A stretch of 26,706 bases of DNA from Treponema sp. (GTDB taxonomy: Bacteria > Spirochaetota > Spirochaetia > Treponematales > Treponemataceae): assembly GCA_016296575.1 (NCBI GenBank), contig JAEDJA010000032.1, positions 1 to 26,706 on the forward strand, written 5' to 3'. Below the pieces are notes generated by a model. It was not told where the DNA came from, did no database searches, and saw nothing but the letters and a program-made list of their open reading frames with translations. Shown piece by piece: positions 6,767 through 14,023 of the stretch. The position numbers and the translations under genes are program-made. Position 1 is the first letter of the stretch. The number at the start of each line of letters is the position of its first letter.

Positions 6767-8227
6767 ATGTTATTGGAAGACTTGATACCGGGATTAAATA
6801 TTGAAGATACAAGAAATGAATTCAAGGGAATTATTGAAGAAGGAAAATCAGAAGATTCAGGTAAGGTAAAAGAAATAGGATGGTTAAAAACTATAGCCGC
6901 TTTTGCAAATACCGATGGTGGAACTCTATATATTGGGGTTGAAAACAAAAGTCATACAATAGTTTCTCTTGATCATGATACTGCTGATAAAATTGTCCTT
7001 ATGATTCATCGCCAGATAAAACAACGCTTGGAACCTTCTATCAAATACAAAATTGATTCAATCGCCATAAATGAAACTTCACAAACCCGCTATATATTAA
7101 AAATTATTGTTGAACAGAGCAAATTGCTTCCAGTTACGCTTCATGAAGAAAACCTTCTTGGAATTTATGTCAGAAATTATGGGAACTCAGTTTTAGCAAC
7201 TCCAGAACAGATTCGCGACATGGTTCTTTTAAGTGACAATAATCCCTTTGACCAGCCTTTTACTGATGAAAAATTTGAGATTTCGGAATTTTCAAAACTG
7301 TTTTCGCTGTATCACGAGAGAACAGGAATTGAACTGACTGAAAAGGCCTTGATTTCTATTGGTTTTATGAATAATGAAAAAAATCTTTCAAAGGGTGCCT
7401 TGCTTTTTAAGGATAATTATGAGGAAGAAAGAACAAGAATAACTTGTACGCTGTGGCCGGAACTTACGAAAGGAAGTTCTCTGATTCTTGCATCTGAAGA
7501 TTTTTCAGGTAATATTTTTGATTCAATAACTTTTGCGACCCGATTTATTCAGAATCATTCTGTAAATGGGTTCAAAAAGGAAGCTAATCAGCGTGTAGAT
7601 TATTTTTCATATCCCGCCCGTTCTGTGACAGAAGGAATTGTAAATGCAGTTGCACATCGCAATTATTTTATGAATGGAAGCCAGATAGAAATCAATATGT
7701 TTAAGGACCGTCTTGAAATTACTTCTCCGGGAGCTTTGCTTGGTGTAAAGGAATTGAAAAAAGAAAAAAACATTTCTTCAATTATTCCTCGCCGTAGAAA
7801 TGAAGTAATATGTTCTGTCCTTGAATATTGCCGCTATATGGAATCAAAAGGTTCAGGTTTTGATAAAATTGAGCAGGATTATACAGGAAAGGGAGAAGCG
7901 TTTAAGCCATACATTTCCTCAACTGGCAACTCATTTACACTTGTCCTTCCAAACCTTACATTTAATTATGGAATTATTGATGAAGATTCTGTTCCAGAAG
8001 TTCATGTTGAAGGTTTGCTGAATGGTAAGAATGATCTTAAGATTCTTTCCTATTGTTTCAAGAAAGAACATTCTGCAAAAGAAATAGCAGATTATCTTGG
8101 AATAAAAGCTTCAACATATTTTAGAACGGAAATACTTGGAAATCTGGTTGCGAACGGTTATTTACTGGAGAACAAAACAGAAACTCCTGTTAAATACCTG
8201 TCAAATCCGTCAAAAGTTTATGTATAA
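6767..8227 (+). CDS. AlbA_2 domain / divergent HATPase regulator with C-terminal wHTH
   Basis: A 486-residue predicted nucleic-acid-binding regulator of the Schlafen-AlbA_2 type. Residues about 15-140 form the AlbA_2 domain, with LKTIAAFANTDGGTLYIGVE as its hallmark. Residues about 270-390 match the HATPase_c_4 domain, with SVTEGIVNAVAHRNY, FKDRLEITSPGAL and YMESKGSGFDKI. The last 60 residues look like a winged helix (SAKEIADYLGIKASTYFRTE). GAGG lies 7 nt before the ATG. Such genes are frequent on mobile islands and next to tRNAs, as here; their molecular targets are mostly unknown. It converges on the broken AbiEi gene. Nothing in it looks truncated. Confidence 0.88.
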   Translation: MLLEDLIPGLNIEDTRNEFKGIIEEGKSEDSGKVKEIGWLKTIAAFANTDGGTLYIGVENKSHTIVSLDHDTADKIVLMIHRQIKQRLEPSIKYKIDSIAINETSQTRYILKIIVEQSKLLPVTLHEENLLGIYVRNYGNSVLATPEQIRDMVLLSDNNPFDQPFTDEKFEISEFSKLFSLYHERTGIELTEKALISIGFMNNEKNLSKGALLFKDNYEEERTRITCTLWPELTKGSSLILASEDFSGNIFDSITFATRFIQNHSVNGFKKEANQRVDYFSYPARSVTEGIVNAVAHRNYFMNGSQIEINMFKDRLEITSPGALLGVKELKKEKNISSIIPRRRNEVICSVLEYCRYMESKGSGFDKIEQDYTGKGEAFKPYISSTGNSFTLVLPNLTFNYGIIDEDSVPEVHVEGLLNGKNDLKILSYCFKKEHSAKEIADYLGIKASTYFRTEILGNLVANGYLLENKTETPVKYLSNPSKVYV

Positions 8228-8300
8228 GAGAGATAAAATCTCTACCCCAAAGAGTAGTTCTCTATGTCATTTTAATCTTTTTTATCGCAGCCTACTGAAT

Positions 8301-8342
8301 TTACAGAAAAGGATTCTCAGACTCAGACTCTATTGTTTTCAT
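8301..8342 (-). pseudogene. AbiEii toxin gene stub
   Basis: Its ATG overlaps the AbiEi TGA in an ATGA arrangement (8339-8342), the translational coupling expected of an AbiEi-AbiEii operon. The frame then closes after 13 residues. About 60 bp further on begins the 3' end of the convergent AlbA_2 gene, so the toxin gene body is gone. Identification rests on position and overlap, not sequence similarity. Confidence 0.4.
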
Positions 8343-8944
8343 AAAATAACCTCCAGGGCAGATCTGACTTTTTTTACAATATTCATTTTTTCTGCATACA
8401 TTGAAAGATTTTTCAGATTTTTATTTTCTGATTTTGAATACATTTTCAAAGCTGCAAGGTAAACTTCAGGATCCATTTTATTCTTATCCTTTATGACATC
8501 ACATATTGTTCGTTCAGCATCATAACATGGGACTTCATTTCCAAAAGCAGTTTTAACAGTTATTTTCCCAAGATTAAATAATTCCTGTTTGCAGTAATAA
8601 CTTTTAAATCCCTTTGAAAAACTTGAACTCAAACGCTTTCCCTGAGGAAGTGTATATGAGTGTTCAAATGGTGTTCATTCGCTTAAGCCATTACAAAATA
8701 ATGCAGTCTCATGGGAAAAAATTATGTTGTCAGAAAATAAACTGAGAATGTAGAGTTCATCAGGGATTGTTTCAGGTAAGGTATAAATTCCTTTTGCAAT
8801 GCGATTAAGTCTTCCGTCTTCTGCCATTAGTGAAAGAAGGGCTCTGGAAATATTTTTTTCACCGGCAGCTTCGACAGTTATTATTTTATTGTGAGAATCA
8901 GAAATTTGTTGTAAATCGTTTATTAGATTATTTTTGACAATCAT
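8339..8944 (-). pseudogene. AbiEi family type IV antitoxin/repressor with in-frame TGA
   Basis: AbiEi proteins repress their own operon and counter the AbiEii nucleotidyltransferase toxin. The N-terminal winged helix (ISRALLSLMAEDGRLNRIAKG) and central IIFSHETALFCNGLSE are clear. A TGA codon follows at 8675-8677. The frame then continues without shift as TPFEHSYTLPQGKR and a full C-terminal domain (residues to AEKMNIVKKVRSALEVIL). Family members usually have arginine here (LSDRTPF-type), and CGA to TGA is a single transition. I chose the start MIVKNNLIN at 8944 because a consensus promoter sits directly upstream; a longer frame to 9043 would run through it. The full reading is 201 codons. The partner toxin is missing. 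Confidence 0.85.
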
Positions 8945-8950
8945 TACATA

Positions 8951-8979
8951 ATTATATATAAAATTGTAGTAATTGTCAA
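8951..8979 (-). promoter_or_regulatory. Consensus promoter of the AbiEi pseudogene, leaderless
   Basis: On the minus strand TTGACA (8974-8979), a 17-base spacer and TATAAT (8951-8956) are a perfect sigma-70 promoter. Six bases separate the -10 box from the ATG, so the message should begin at the start codon. No Shine-Dalgarno sequence is present. Confidence 0.8.
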
Positions 8980-8990
8980 AAATAAAAATA

Positions 8991-9050
8991 AGCAGACTGT
9001 CTGATGTAATTCTTATCCCCTCCCACCCAAGGATTCTCGACAAGTCTGCT
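8991..9050. repeat. Inverted repeat in divergent intergenic region
   Basis: AGCAGACT (8991-8998) is the exact reverse complement of AGTCTGCT (9043-9050), and the match extends inward to GTC/GAC with one bulged base. The 44-base interval is pyrimidine-rich. It lies between the AbiEi promoter and the nucleoside hydrolase gene. It could be an operator or a long hairpin; there is no U-tract. Confidence 0.5.
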
Positions 9051-9109
9051 CTTTCTGTAATTGCTAAGTTTACAGGTAGGGGGTAAAATGATTTATGGGA
9101 GTAAAAACT

Positions 9110-10018
9110 ATGAAATCAAAATTGCTGTTCGACGTTCCGCAGTATAAGAAGCTGCGTGTGATTATTGATACCGATGCTGCCTGTGAGGCTGATGATCCTT
9201 TTGCGATTGCCCAGGCTTTGATGAGTCCCAAGCTGATGGTGAAGGGAATTCTTGCAGAGCACTTTGCTACTGAGGGCTCGGTGCAGCGCAGTTATGATGA
9301 AGTTTGCACAATTCTTGATGCAATGGATATGAAAGAGGTGCCGGTTTTTATGGGTGAGCCTGGTGCGATGGCGGCGGGATATTTCGAGAACTCGGTAAGC
9401 GAGGAATCAGTTTCTCCAGCTGCTGAATTTTTGATTAAGGAAGCATTGCGCGAAGATACAGCCCCGCTTTTTGTTTTGTGTCAGGGAGCCATAACTAACG
9501 TTGCGGTTGCAATCAAAAAGTGTCCTGAGATCTTGAATCGTATGACAATTGTCTGGATTGGAACTCATGGTCTTGCTGAAATTCCTTGGCGTGAGTTTAA
9601 TTCCGGGAACGATGTTGCTGCGGCAAATTACGTTTTGGGTCATGTAAAAAATCTCTGGCTCATTCCTTCAAATGTTTATGTAACAATCACCGTGAGCCTT
9701 GCCGAACTTCAACAAAAAGTTTTGCCATGCGGGAAAATTGGCCGACATCTTTTTGAAAATATGGTCACCTATAATAATTCTCCGGCAGCCGGTTGGACAA
9801 AAGGTGAAAGCTGGTCTCTTGGTGATTCGCCTGCGGTTGGCGTTGTACTGAATCCTGATTGCGGTCACTACATCGAGCACGAAGCGCCTTTTGTAAATGA
9901 AGATACTTCCTGCAGCTTCGGAAAAGAAAATCCAAAAATCCGCATTTATACAGATATTGATTCACGTTACCTGCTTGAAGATTTCTTTGCGAAGTTACAG
10001 TTGAATTATGGAGATTAA
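9110..10018 (+). CDS. Nucleoside hydrolase (IUNH superfamily)
   Basis: Hydrolyses the N-glycosidic bond of nucleosides, giving ribose and a free base for salvage. The N-terminal metal-binding signature appears as VIIDTDAACEADDPFAIAQA, a variant of the DTDxGxDD motif in which the glycine is replaced and two residues are inserted before the DD pair. Later conserved stretches are FVLCQGAITNVAVAIKK, WIGTHG and EFNSGNDVAAANYVL, the last with the NxxxD Ca2+-site pattern. GGGAG lies 8 nt before the ATG at 9110, which I prefer to the in-frame ATG at 9095. It is 302 residues, a normal length. It is transcribed away from the AbiEi relic and stands alone. Substrate preference cannot be told from sequence. 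Confidence 0.88.
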   Translation: MKSKLLFDVPQYKKLRVIIDTDAACEADDPFAIAQALMSPKLMVKGILAEHFATEGSVQRSYDEVCTILDAMDMKEVPVFMGEPGAMAAGYFENSVSEESVSPAAEFLIKEALREDTAPLFVLCQGAITNVAVAIKKCPEILNRMTIVWIGTHGLAEIPWREFNSGNDVAAANYVLGHVKNLWLIPSNVYVTITVSLAELQQKVLPCGKIGRHLFENMVTYNNSPAAGWTKGESWSLGDSPAVGVVLNPDCGHYIEHEAPFVNEDTSCSFGKENPKIRIYTDIDSRYLLEDFFAKLQLNYGD

Positions 10019-10086
10019 TATGCTAATCCATAGTAATTTTTCAGGGCAGCCTTTTTTTTATTTATATGCAGATAGAAAGGGGTTAT

Positions 10087-10173
10087 ATGCATAAATTTGA
10101 TTATTCATTTTTGGACAATGGAATTATCACAACCGTTGGTTCTGGTCGAGGAACAAAATACATAAGAAAATAA
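10087..10173 (+). pseudogene. Fic family gene reduced to 28 codons by internal deletion
   Basis: The ORF has its original Shine-Dalgarno sequence (AAGGGG) and start. MHKFDYSFLDNG resembles the N-terminus of a large group of Fic/winged-helix proteins, and the remainder, ITTVGSGRGTKYIRK, resembles the last strand of their C-terminal winged helix. An in-frame deletion of some 300 codons would produce exactly this. Its stop codon abuts the stop of the convergent phosphodiesterase gene. The assignment rests on two short motifs. Confidence 0.5.
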
Positions 10174-11283
10174 TCATTTTTCCACAACAATCAGTGGGAT
10201 TTTCATTTCTTGGGAAGTTAAACCTGCGTGGTGGCTTTTGAACTGTGGAAATTTTTTGTTCCAGAACATTGTTTTTGTTCCAATGGCTGGGGCAAGAAAA
10301 TCGCCAATTCCTGTTAGATTTTTGTTTGGTACGCCTGGTCCAAAAAGTTTGTTTTGAAAAACTTCTTCTTTTGAAAAAATCAAATAATCAGAGCCAAAGA
10401 GTTTCAAAAATCTTTCTTTAAAAACGGGAATAAAATCATCTTTTACATAAAAACTAATTCCGCGTGGTTCAATACTTACGGGACGAACTAGCATTTTTGT
10501 AAAATTAGGATAATTTTCTTCAAAATAATCCATTTGAATGTCGATGTGGCCGTGGTCTGCTGTTATAAAAACGATAGTATCTGTTAAATCTGCACAAAGT
10601 GATTCAATTTTTTTGTTTAATTCTTCTATTATATTGTAAACATTTTGTGAGTCGCTACCTTCCGCGTGCAATAATCCGTCTGGTTGTTCCCAATATGCGT
10701 ATGTAAAAGTTCTTTGATTTTTGTTGCAGCGATTTTTTATTTCATTTATCCAACAATCTAAATCAAAAGGTTTTTCTATTATCCATGGAAAAAGGATTTT
10801 TGCATCGGCATTTTGAGTTTGGTTTATGATTTGTTCAAGATTTTTATATGGAAGATATTTGTATGCAATGTTGTATTCTGCTGCTGGTGTTGTAGTTCCT
10901 GCCAAAGTGTTTTTAAAACAAGTTACAATTTTATCTTCCTGTTCAAAGTAAACATCCCAGCCAAGCCATCCGTGTTCAATTGGAGAAAGTCCAGACATCA
11001 TTGTAGTTGTAGAAGCTGTTGTCGTTGGCGGAAAAACTGAAGAATATTCACATAAAAAATGTTTTCGCAAAAAATCATTTGGTTTTAGATGTTTTTCAAG
11101 AATGTTGATTCCAAGTCCATCTAGCAAAATAACAACAACGTTTTTGTAATTTTTTTCTAAAATTTTATCAACCTGGGGTAGAGTGTTGTGATGAACTTTT
11201 GCCCCAAAGTGATTCAAAATTGAACAGGAGAAGTTTAAAATGCTGTTGTTATAATCTGGAAAAATAATTTGATTTTTTTGCAT
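10174..11283 (-). CDS. Alkaline phosphatase superfamily phosphodiesterase
   Basis: A 369-residue metal-dependent phosphodiesterase/nucleotide pyrophosphatase-like enzyme. Visible metal and catalytic residues are D55 in VVVILLDGLG, the nucleophile threonine in FPPTTTAS (T87-T89), the paired D and H in VFITADHGHID, and a further histidine in KSHHAGLTSQEM near the C-terminus. The TTMMSGLSPIEHGWLGWD stretch is characteristic of this phosphodiesterase family. There is no signal peptide, so it probably acts in the cytoplasm. No Shine-Dalgarno sequence is evident before the ATG. It diverges from the XRE-PIN pair across a 121-bp region. The substrate is unknown. Confidence 0.88.
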   Translation of the reverse strand: MQKNQIIFPDYNNSILNFSCSILNHFGAKVHHNTLPQVDKILEKNYKNVVVILLDGLGINILEKHLKPNDFLRKHFLCEYSSVFPPTTTASTTTMMSGLSPIEHGWLGWDVYFEQEDKIVTCFKNTLAGTTTPAAEYNIAYKYLPYKNLEQIINQTQNADAKILFPWIIEKPFDLDCWINEIKNRCNKNQRTFTYAYWEQPDGLLHAEGSDSQNVYNIIEELNKKIESLCADLTDTIVFITADHGHIDIQMDYFEENYPNFTKMLVRPVSIEPRGISFYVKDDFIPVFKERFLKLFGSDYLIFSKEEVFQNKLFGPGVPNKNLTGIGDFLAPAIGTKTMFWNKKFPQFKSHHAGLTSQEMKIPLIVVEK

Positions 11284-11369
11284 AGGTTGATTTTAGTAAT
11301 CTTAATTTGATTTGTAAATAGAAAATGATAAAATACGTAACAAAACTTTACAAAAACTGTTAAATTTGC

Positions 11370-11398
11370 TTGACTTTATAAAAGTGATGTTATAGATT
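11370..11398 (+). promoter_or_regulatory. Promoter of the XRE-PIN pair, probably leaderless
   Basis: TTGACT (11370-11375) is followed after 15 bases by TATAGA (11391-11396), or after 17 by TAGATT. The ATG at 11405 is 6-8 nt after either -10 box, and there is no Shine-Dalgarno sequence. Just upstream, TAACA (11339-11343) and TGTTA (11358-11362) form an inverted pair that could be an XRE operator. Confidence 0.5.
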
Positions 11399-11404
11399 TA
11401 ACTT

Positions 11405-11962
11405 ATGAAGGAAATCTTAATAAAACTTCGACAAGAAAATCGTTATTCTCAGAGTTTGCTTTCTAAGGTTTTAGGCATTTCTAGACAGGCTTATATGAAA
11501 TACGAATCTGGTGAAGTGGAACCATCTGTAGAAATTGTTAGAAAATTAAGTAAGATTTATAAAGTTCCTTATGATGTTTTAATAGATAATAAGGTTCAAA
11601 AAGAGCCAAAAAAAGTTTTATACGGTTTTCCAGAAGAAAAAAGTTTAAATGTCGCGTCGCCATCAGCTTCTTTTGGATCAAGTAATAGTTACAACGGTGG
11701 CGCAAATTTTGTTGACGGTGGTGTAGATTCTATAGTTCAGTATTTTCAAAATCAATTAAATAGTTTACAGGAGGTTATTATGGAAATGAGAAACAAGTTA
11801 TCAGCTTTGACAGTAGAAAACACAAAAGATTCTGTTTTTGAAACAACAAAGTCGTATTCAAAATCAAAAAGTTTCAACAAAGATGAGTTTTTCAAAAAAG
11901 TTGGAAACTTAAACATCGACAGCACTTTTGTAAATGAACTTAGGGAAAATAGTCTTATATGA
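11405..11962 (+). CDS. XRE-type antitoxin of a PIN toxin pair
   Basis: A 185-residue DNA-binding protein. Residues about 6-60 are a Cro/CI helix-turn-helix (YSQSLLSKVLGISRQAYMKY and SGEVEPSVEIVRKLSKIYKV). A Ser/Gly/Asn-rich linker follows (about 78-105). A predicted coiled coil comes next (VDSIVQYFQNQLNSLQEVIM). The C-terminus is FFKKVGNLNIDSTFVNELRE. The ATGA overlap with the PIN gene shows tight coupling, so the tail is probably the part that binds and blocks the nuclease. XRE antitoxins paired with PIN toxins are less usual than AbrB- or RHH-type VapB. The antitoxin role is inferred from the neighbour. Confidence 0.82.
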   Translation: MKEILIKLRQENRYSQSLLSKVLGISRQAYMKYESGEVEPSVEIVRKLSKIYKVPYDVLIDNKVQKEPKKVLYGFPEEKSLNVASPSASFGSSNSYNGGANFVDGGVDSIVQYFQNQLNSLQEVIMEMRNKLSALTVENTKDSVFETTKSYSKSKSFNKDEFFKKVGNLNIDSTFVNELRENSLI

Positions 11963-12333
11963 TTTTATTAGACACAAATGTCATAATAGATTTATTAAAC
12001 AATGAAGAAGATGCTCGATGGAATTATTTGTCGCAGGAAGATTGCGTAATTTGTGGAATTGTGATTTCTGAACTTTACAGCGGAATTAGGGGAAAAAAAG
12101 AAGCAAAAGCAATTGAATTGTTTATAAATTCTGTTGATTGTCTGCAAATTGAACAAAGTGATTGGCTTGAAATTGGTTCTTTTATTTGTAACTTAAAAAA
12201 GAATGGGCTTTCTGTACCATTTCAAGATTCAGTTTTGGCATATCTTTCAATAAAAAACAAGTGCAGAATTCTTACAAATGATAAACACTTTTCTATGATG
12301 AAAATAATTGATTCAAGATTGCAGTGCGTGTAG
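11959..12333 (+). CDS. vapC: PIN domain toxin, VapC-like ribonuclease
   Basis: A single-domain PIN nuclease of 124 residues, the usual VapC length. The four acidic active-site residues are present: D5 in LLDTNVIID, E38 in ISELYSG, D90 in VPFQDSVLAY, and D108 in LTNDKHF. VapC toxins cleave tRNA or rRNA when the antitoxin is lost. It starts inside the last codons of the XRE gene (4-bp overlap). Its stop is 16 bp from the stop of the convergent CD3324-like gene. Confidence 0.9.
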   Translation: MILLDTNVIIDLLNNEEDARWNYLSQEDCVICGIVISELYSGIRGKKEAKAIELFINSVDCLQIEQSDWLEIGSFICNLKKNGLSVPFQDSVLAYLSIKNKCRILTNDKHFSMMKIIDSRLQCV

Positions 12334-12349
12334 AAAAATTTTAAAAATA

Positions 12350-13069
12350 TTAGTTTATTTTTGCTTGGTGAAAAGGATTTCCGTAATTTTTTAAGTAGGA
12401 AGGATATTCTTCTTTGTTTTTAATACAGATATATGCAGGAAATGCGTTTGTCTTTTTTAGTTTTAATTCAGCTAGTAATTTTTTGTTGTCTAAAACATCT
12501 AAAAGATAGAATGTTCCATTTTCAAATAGGAAAATCAGTGGAATTTGCGTTTTTTCATTTTTTTGTTTTTGAAAAGGTTTTGTCTCTACATTTTTGATTG
12601 AATTTTCTAAATTTTGCAGTTTTTCTTGTGAAAACAAACGAATTGGAAATTTTACCAAACCGTCTAAAATCCAATGTTCGGGAAAAGAGTTTTCACCCAA
12701 GTTTTTGTAAAAGAAAGTTCTAATCCATTCTTCATCAAGGCCTGCTTCGTTGTACAAAATGGCGTTTTCTAAAGTTTGTGATAAAGGAATTATTGAATCC
12801 TTGTTTTCTTTGTTTCCGTAGACAATCTTTTTAATTGAATCTACAGAAATAAAAAATTCTTCTGCTAATTCATTAATTCCTTTGCCTTCTTTGTATTCAT
12901 TATAAATTCGTTGATTTCTTTTTTTTAATGCAAGTTTTGCACCAGACAAAGTTCCCCAAGGTGTAGAATCATCTTCCTTTGGAATGTACAATAATTTTCC
13001 AGCGGCATATTTTTGAATTTGAGAAATCAATTCTGGTGGCAAAATATCTCTTGCATTTTTATACTTCAT
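12350..13069 (-). CDS. CD3324-like helix-turn-helix protein with extra C-terminal domain
   Basis: The first 90 residues follow the CD3324 family pattern: YKNARDILPPELISQIQKYA, GKLLYIP, then KRNQRIYNEYKEGKGINELA leading into FISVDSIKKIVYG, a helix-turn-helix. CD3324 proteins are usually about 90 residues. Here a further 150 residues follow, including GLDEEWIRTFFYKNLGENSF and a basic linker before a short predicted alpha/beta tail, which I do not recognise. AAGGA precedes the ATG. It follows the pseudokinase-like gene by 23 bp on the same strand, so the two are probably co-transcribed. The function is unknown; DNA binding is likely. Confidence 0.72.
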   Translation of the reverse strand: MKYKNARDILPPELISQIQKYAAGKLLYIPKEDDSTPWGTLSGAKLALKKRNQRIYNEYKEGKGINELAEEFFISVDSIKKIVYGNKENKDSIIPLSQTLENAILYNEAGLDEEWIRTFFYKNLGENSFPEHWILDGLVKFPIRLFSQEKLQNLENSIKNVETKPFQKQKNEKTQIPLIFLFENGTFYLLDVLDNKKLLAELKLKKTNAFPAYICIKNKEEYPSYLKNYGNPFHQAKIN

Positions 13070-13092
13070 TTTTCAATCCTTTATGCAATTTT

Positions 13093-13794
13093 TTATAATG
13101 AATTAATTCTGTCTTCAAGTTCAGAAATTGATGCAATAATTGTTTTGCATGAAGTTTCGTCATCAATAGAAGCATGCCATCTTAAAGCGTTCAAGCATTT
13201 GTAATAAGCCATACACAAAAATCTTTCTTTAAAATTTGGAACTTCAATTCCATTTTCCTTAAAATAAGGAACCATTTTTTCTGGTATATTAAAATAAGGT
13301 CTGTGTAAATCCATTGTGGCAAAATCCAAAATCCAATCAGTAATTGCCACTCTGTTCCAATCAAGAAATCCAACTTTGTCATTCATTATAACTGTATTTC
13401 CAAAAAATAAATTATTATTTACAAAAAATCGTTGATTTTCGCAAAAAGAACTTAATTCAATCATTTTGTTAAAATACTTTTCAAAAAATTCTTTTTTCAT
13501 CATTGAAGTATTAAACAATTCTTTCCAATTTTTCCAATAGTCGTCGTTTGAATCATCAAAACTTTTTACTAAAAAATCTTTGAATGTAGAAAATTCAGGT
13601 ATTCCGTCTTCTGAAAATTCCCCAAATCCTGAAAACTCAGAAATATCTGCTTTTTGAATTTCTAATACGCTTTTGAAAAATAGAGGATATAATTGTTCAA
13701 AATCTTCTATCCAAATTTCATTTCCGTTTTTTCCAATTGGATTTAGCAAAATTGAACTTGGTAAAATCTTTTTTAATGTTTCGTTTTTAATCAT
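13093..13794 (-). CDS. Aminoglycoside phosphotransferase-like protein lacking catalytic Asp
   Basis: The C-terminal half follows the APH/hygromycin-kinase fold. In RFFVNNNLFFGNTVIMNDK the catalytic loop, normally HGD-x(4)-N, reads N126 N127 N128 and keeps only the downstream asparagine N133. The metal-binding motif is kept as GFLDWNRVAITDWILDFA (D145). DLHRPYF downstream is also hygromycin-kinase-like. At 233 residues it is shorter than active APHs (about 260-340), and no nucleotide-binding N-lobe can be recognised. Loss of the HGD aspartate suggests a pseudokinase or decayed enzyme. AAGGA precedes the ATG. It is the first gene of a two-gene operon with the CD3324-like gene. The family call is by motif only. 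Confidence 0.6.
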   Translation of the reverse strand: MIKNETLKKILPSSILLNPIGKNGNEIWIEDFEQLYPLFFKSVLEIQKADISEFSGFGEFSEDGIPEFSTFKDFLVKSFDDSNDDYWKNWKELFNTSMMKKEFFEKYFNKMIELSSFCENQRFFVNNNLFFGNTVIMNDKVGFLDWNRVAITDWILDFATMDLHRPYFNIPEKMVPYFKENGIEVPNFKERFLCMAYYKCLNALRWHASIDDETSCKTIIASISELEDRINSL

Positions 13795-13940
13795 AATTTT
13801 TCCTTTGAATATAATATTTCAAATGCGCAATTGATAATTTTATTATATGTATATTTTACTGTGAATAAAAGGGAATGAATGAGTTTACTTAAAATTTCTT
13901 TTTTCGCAACCCAAATCAAGTTTTAATTTTCCTCCAAAAG

Positions 13941-14003
13941 TATAATGGAGTATAATATCGAAAGGTGGTAAGTTAAAAACTGCCTAAAATGTAGTCAGTT
14001 TTT
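13941..14003 (+). promoter_or_regulatory. Twin TATAAT boxes and leader hairpin before AraC gene
   Basis: TATAAT occurs at 13941-13946 and again at 13951-13956; no strong -35 box is evident. Downstream, AAAAACTG (13975-13982) pairs perfectly with CAGTTTTT (13996-14003), ending 7 bases before the Shine-Dalgarno sequence. The hairpin may gate translation or act as an AraC-type operator half-site pair. Confidence 0.4.
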
Positions 14004-14023
14004 AGAGGGTGGTGAAAGAAAAA

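Noticed and set aside
8229..8262. Small hairpins (AGAGAT-AAA-ATCTCT and AGAG-TAGTT-CTCT) after the AlbA_2 gene as a terminator
   Set aside because: The stems are short and AT-rich, and the T-run is too far downstream to be convincing.
6447..9065. 15-bp identical stretch CTTTCTGTAATTGCT at about 6447 and 9051
   Set aside because: One shared 15-mer in AT-rich DNA of this length can arise by chance, and the flanks show no similarity.
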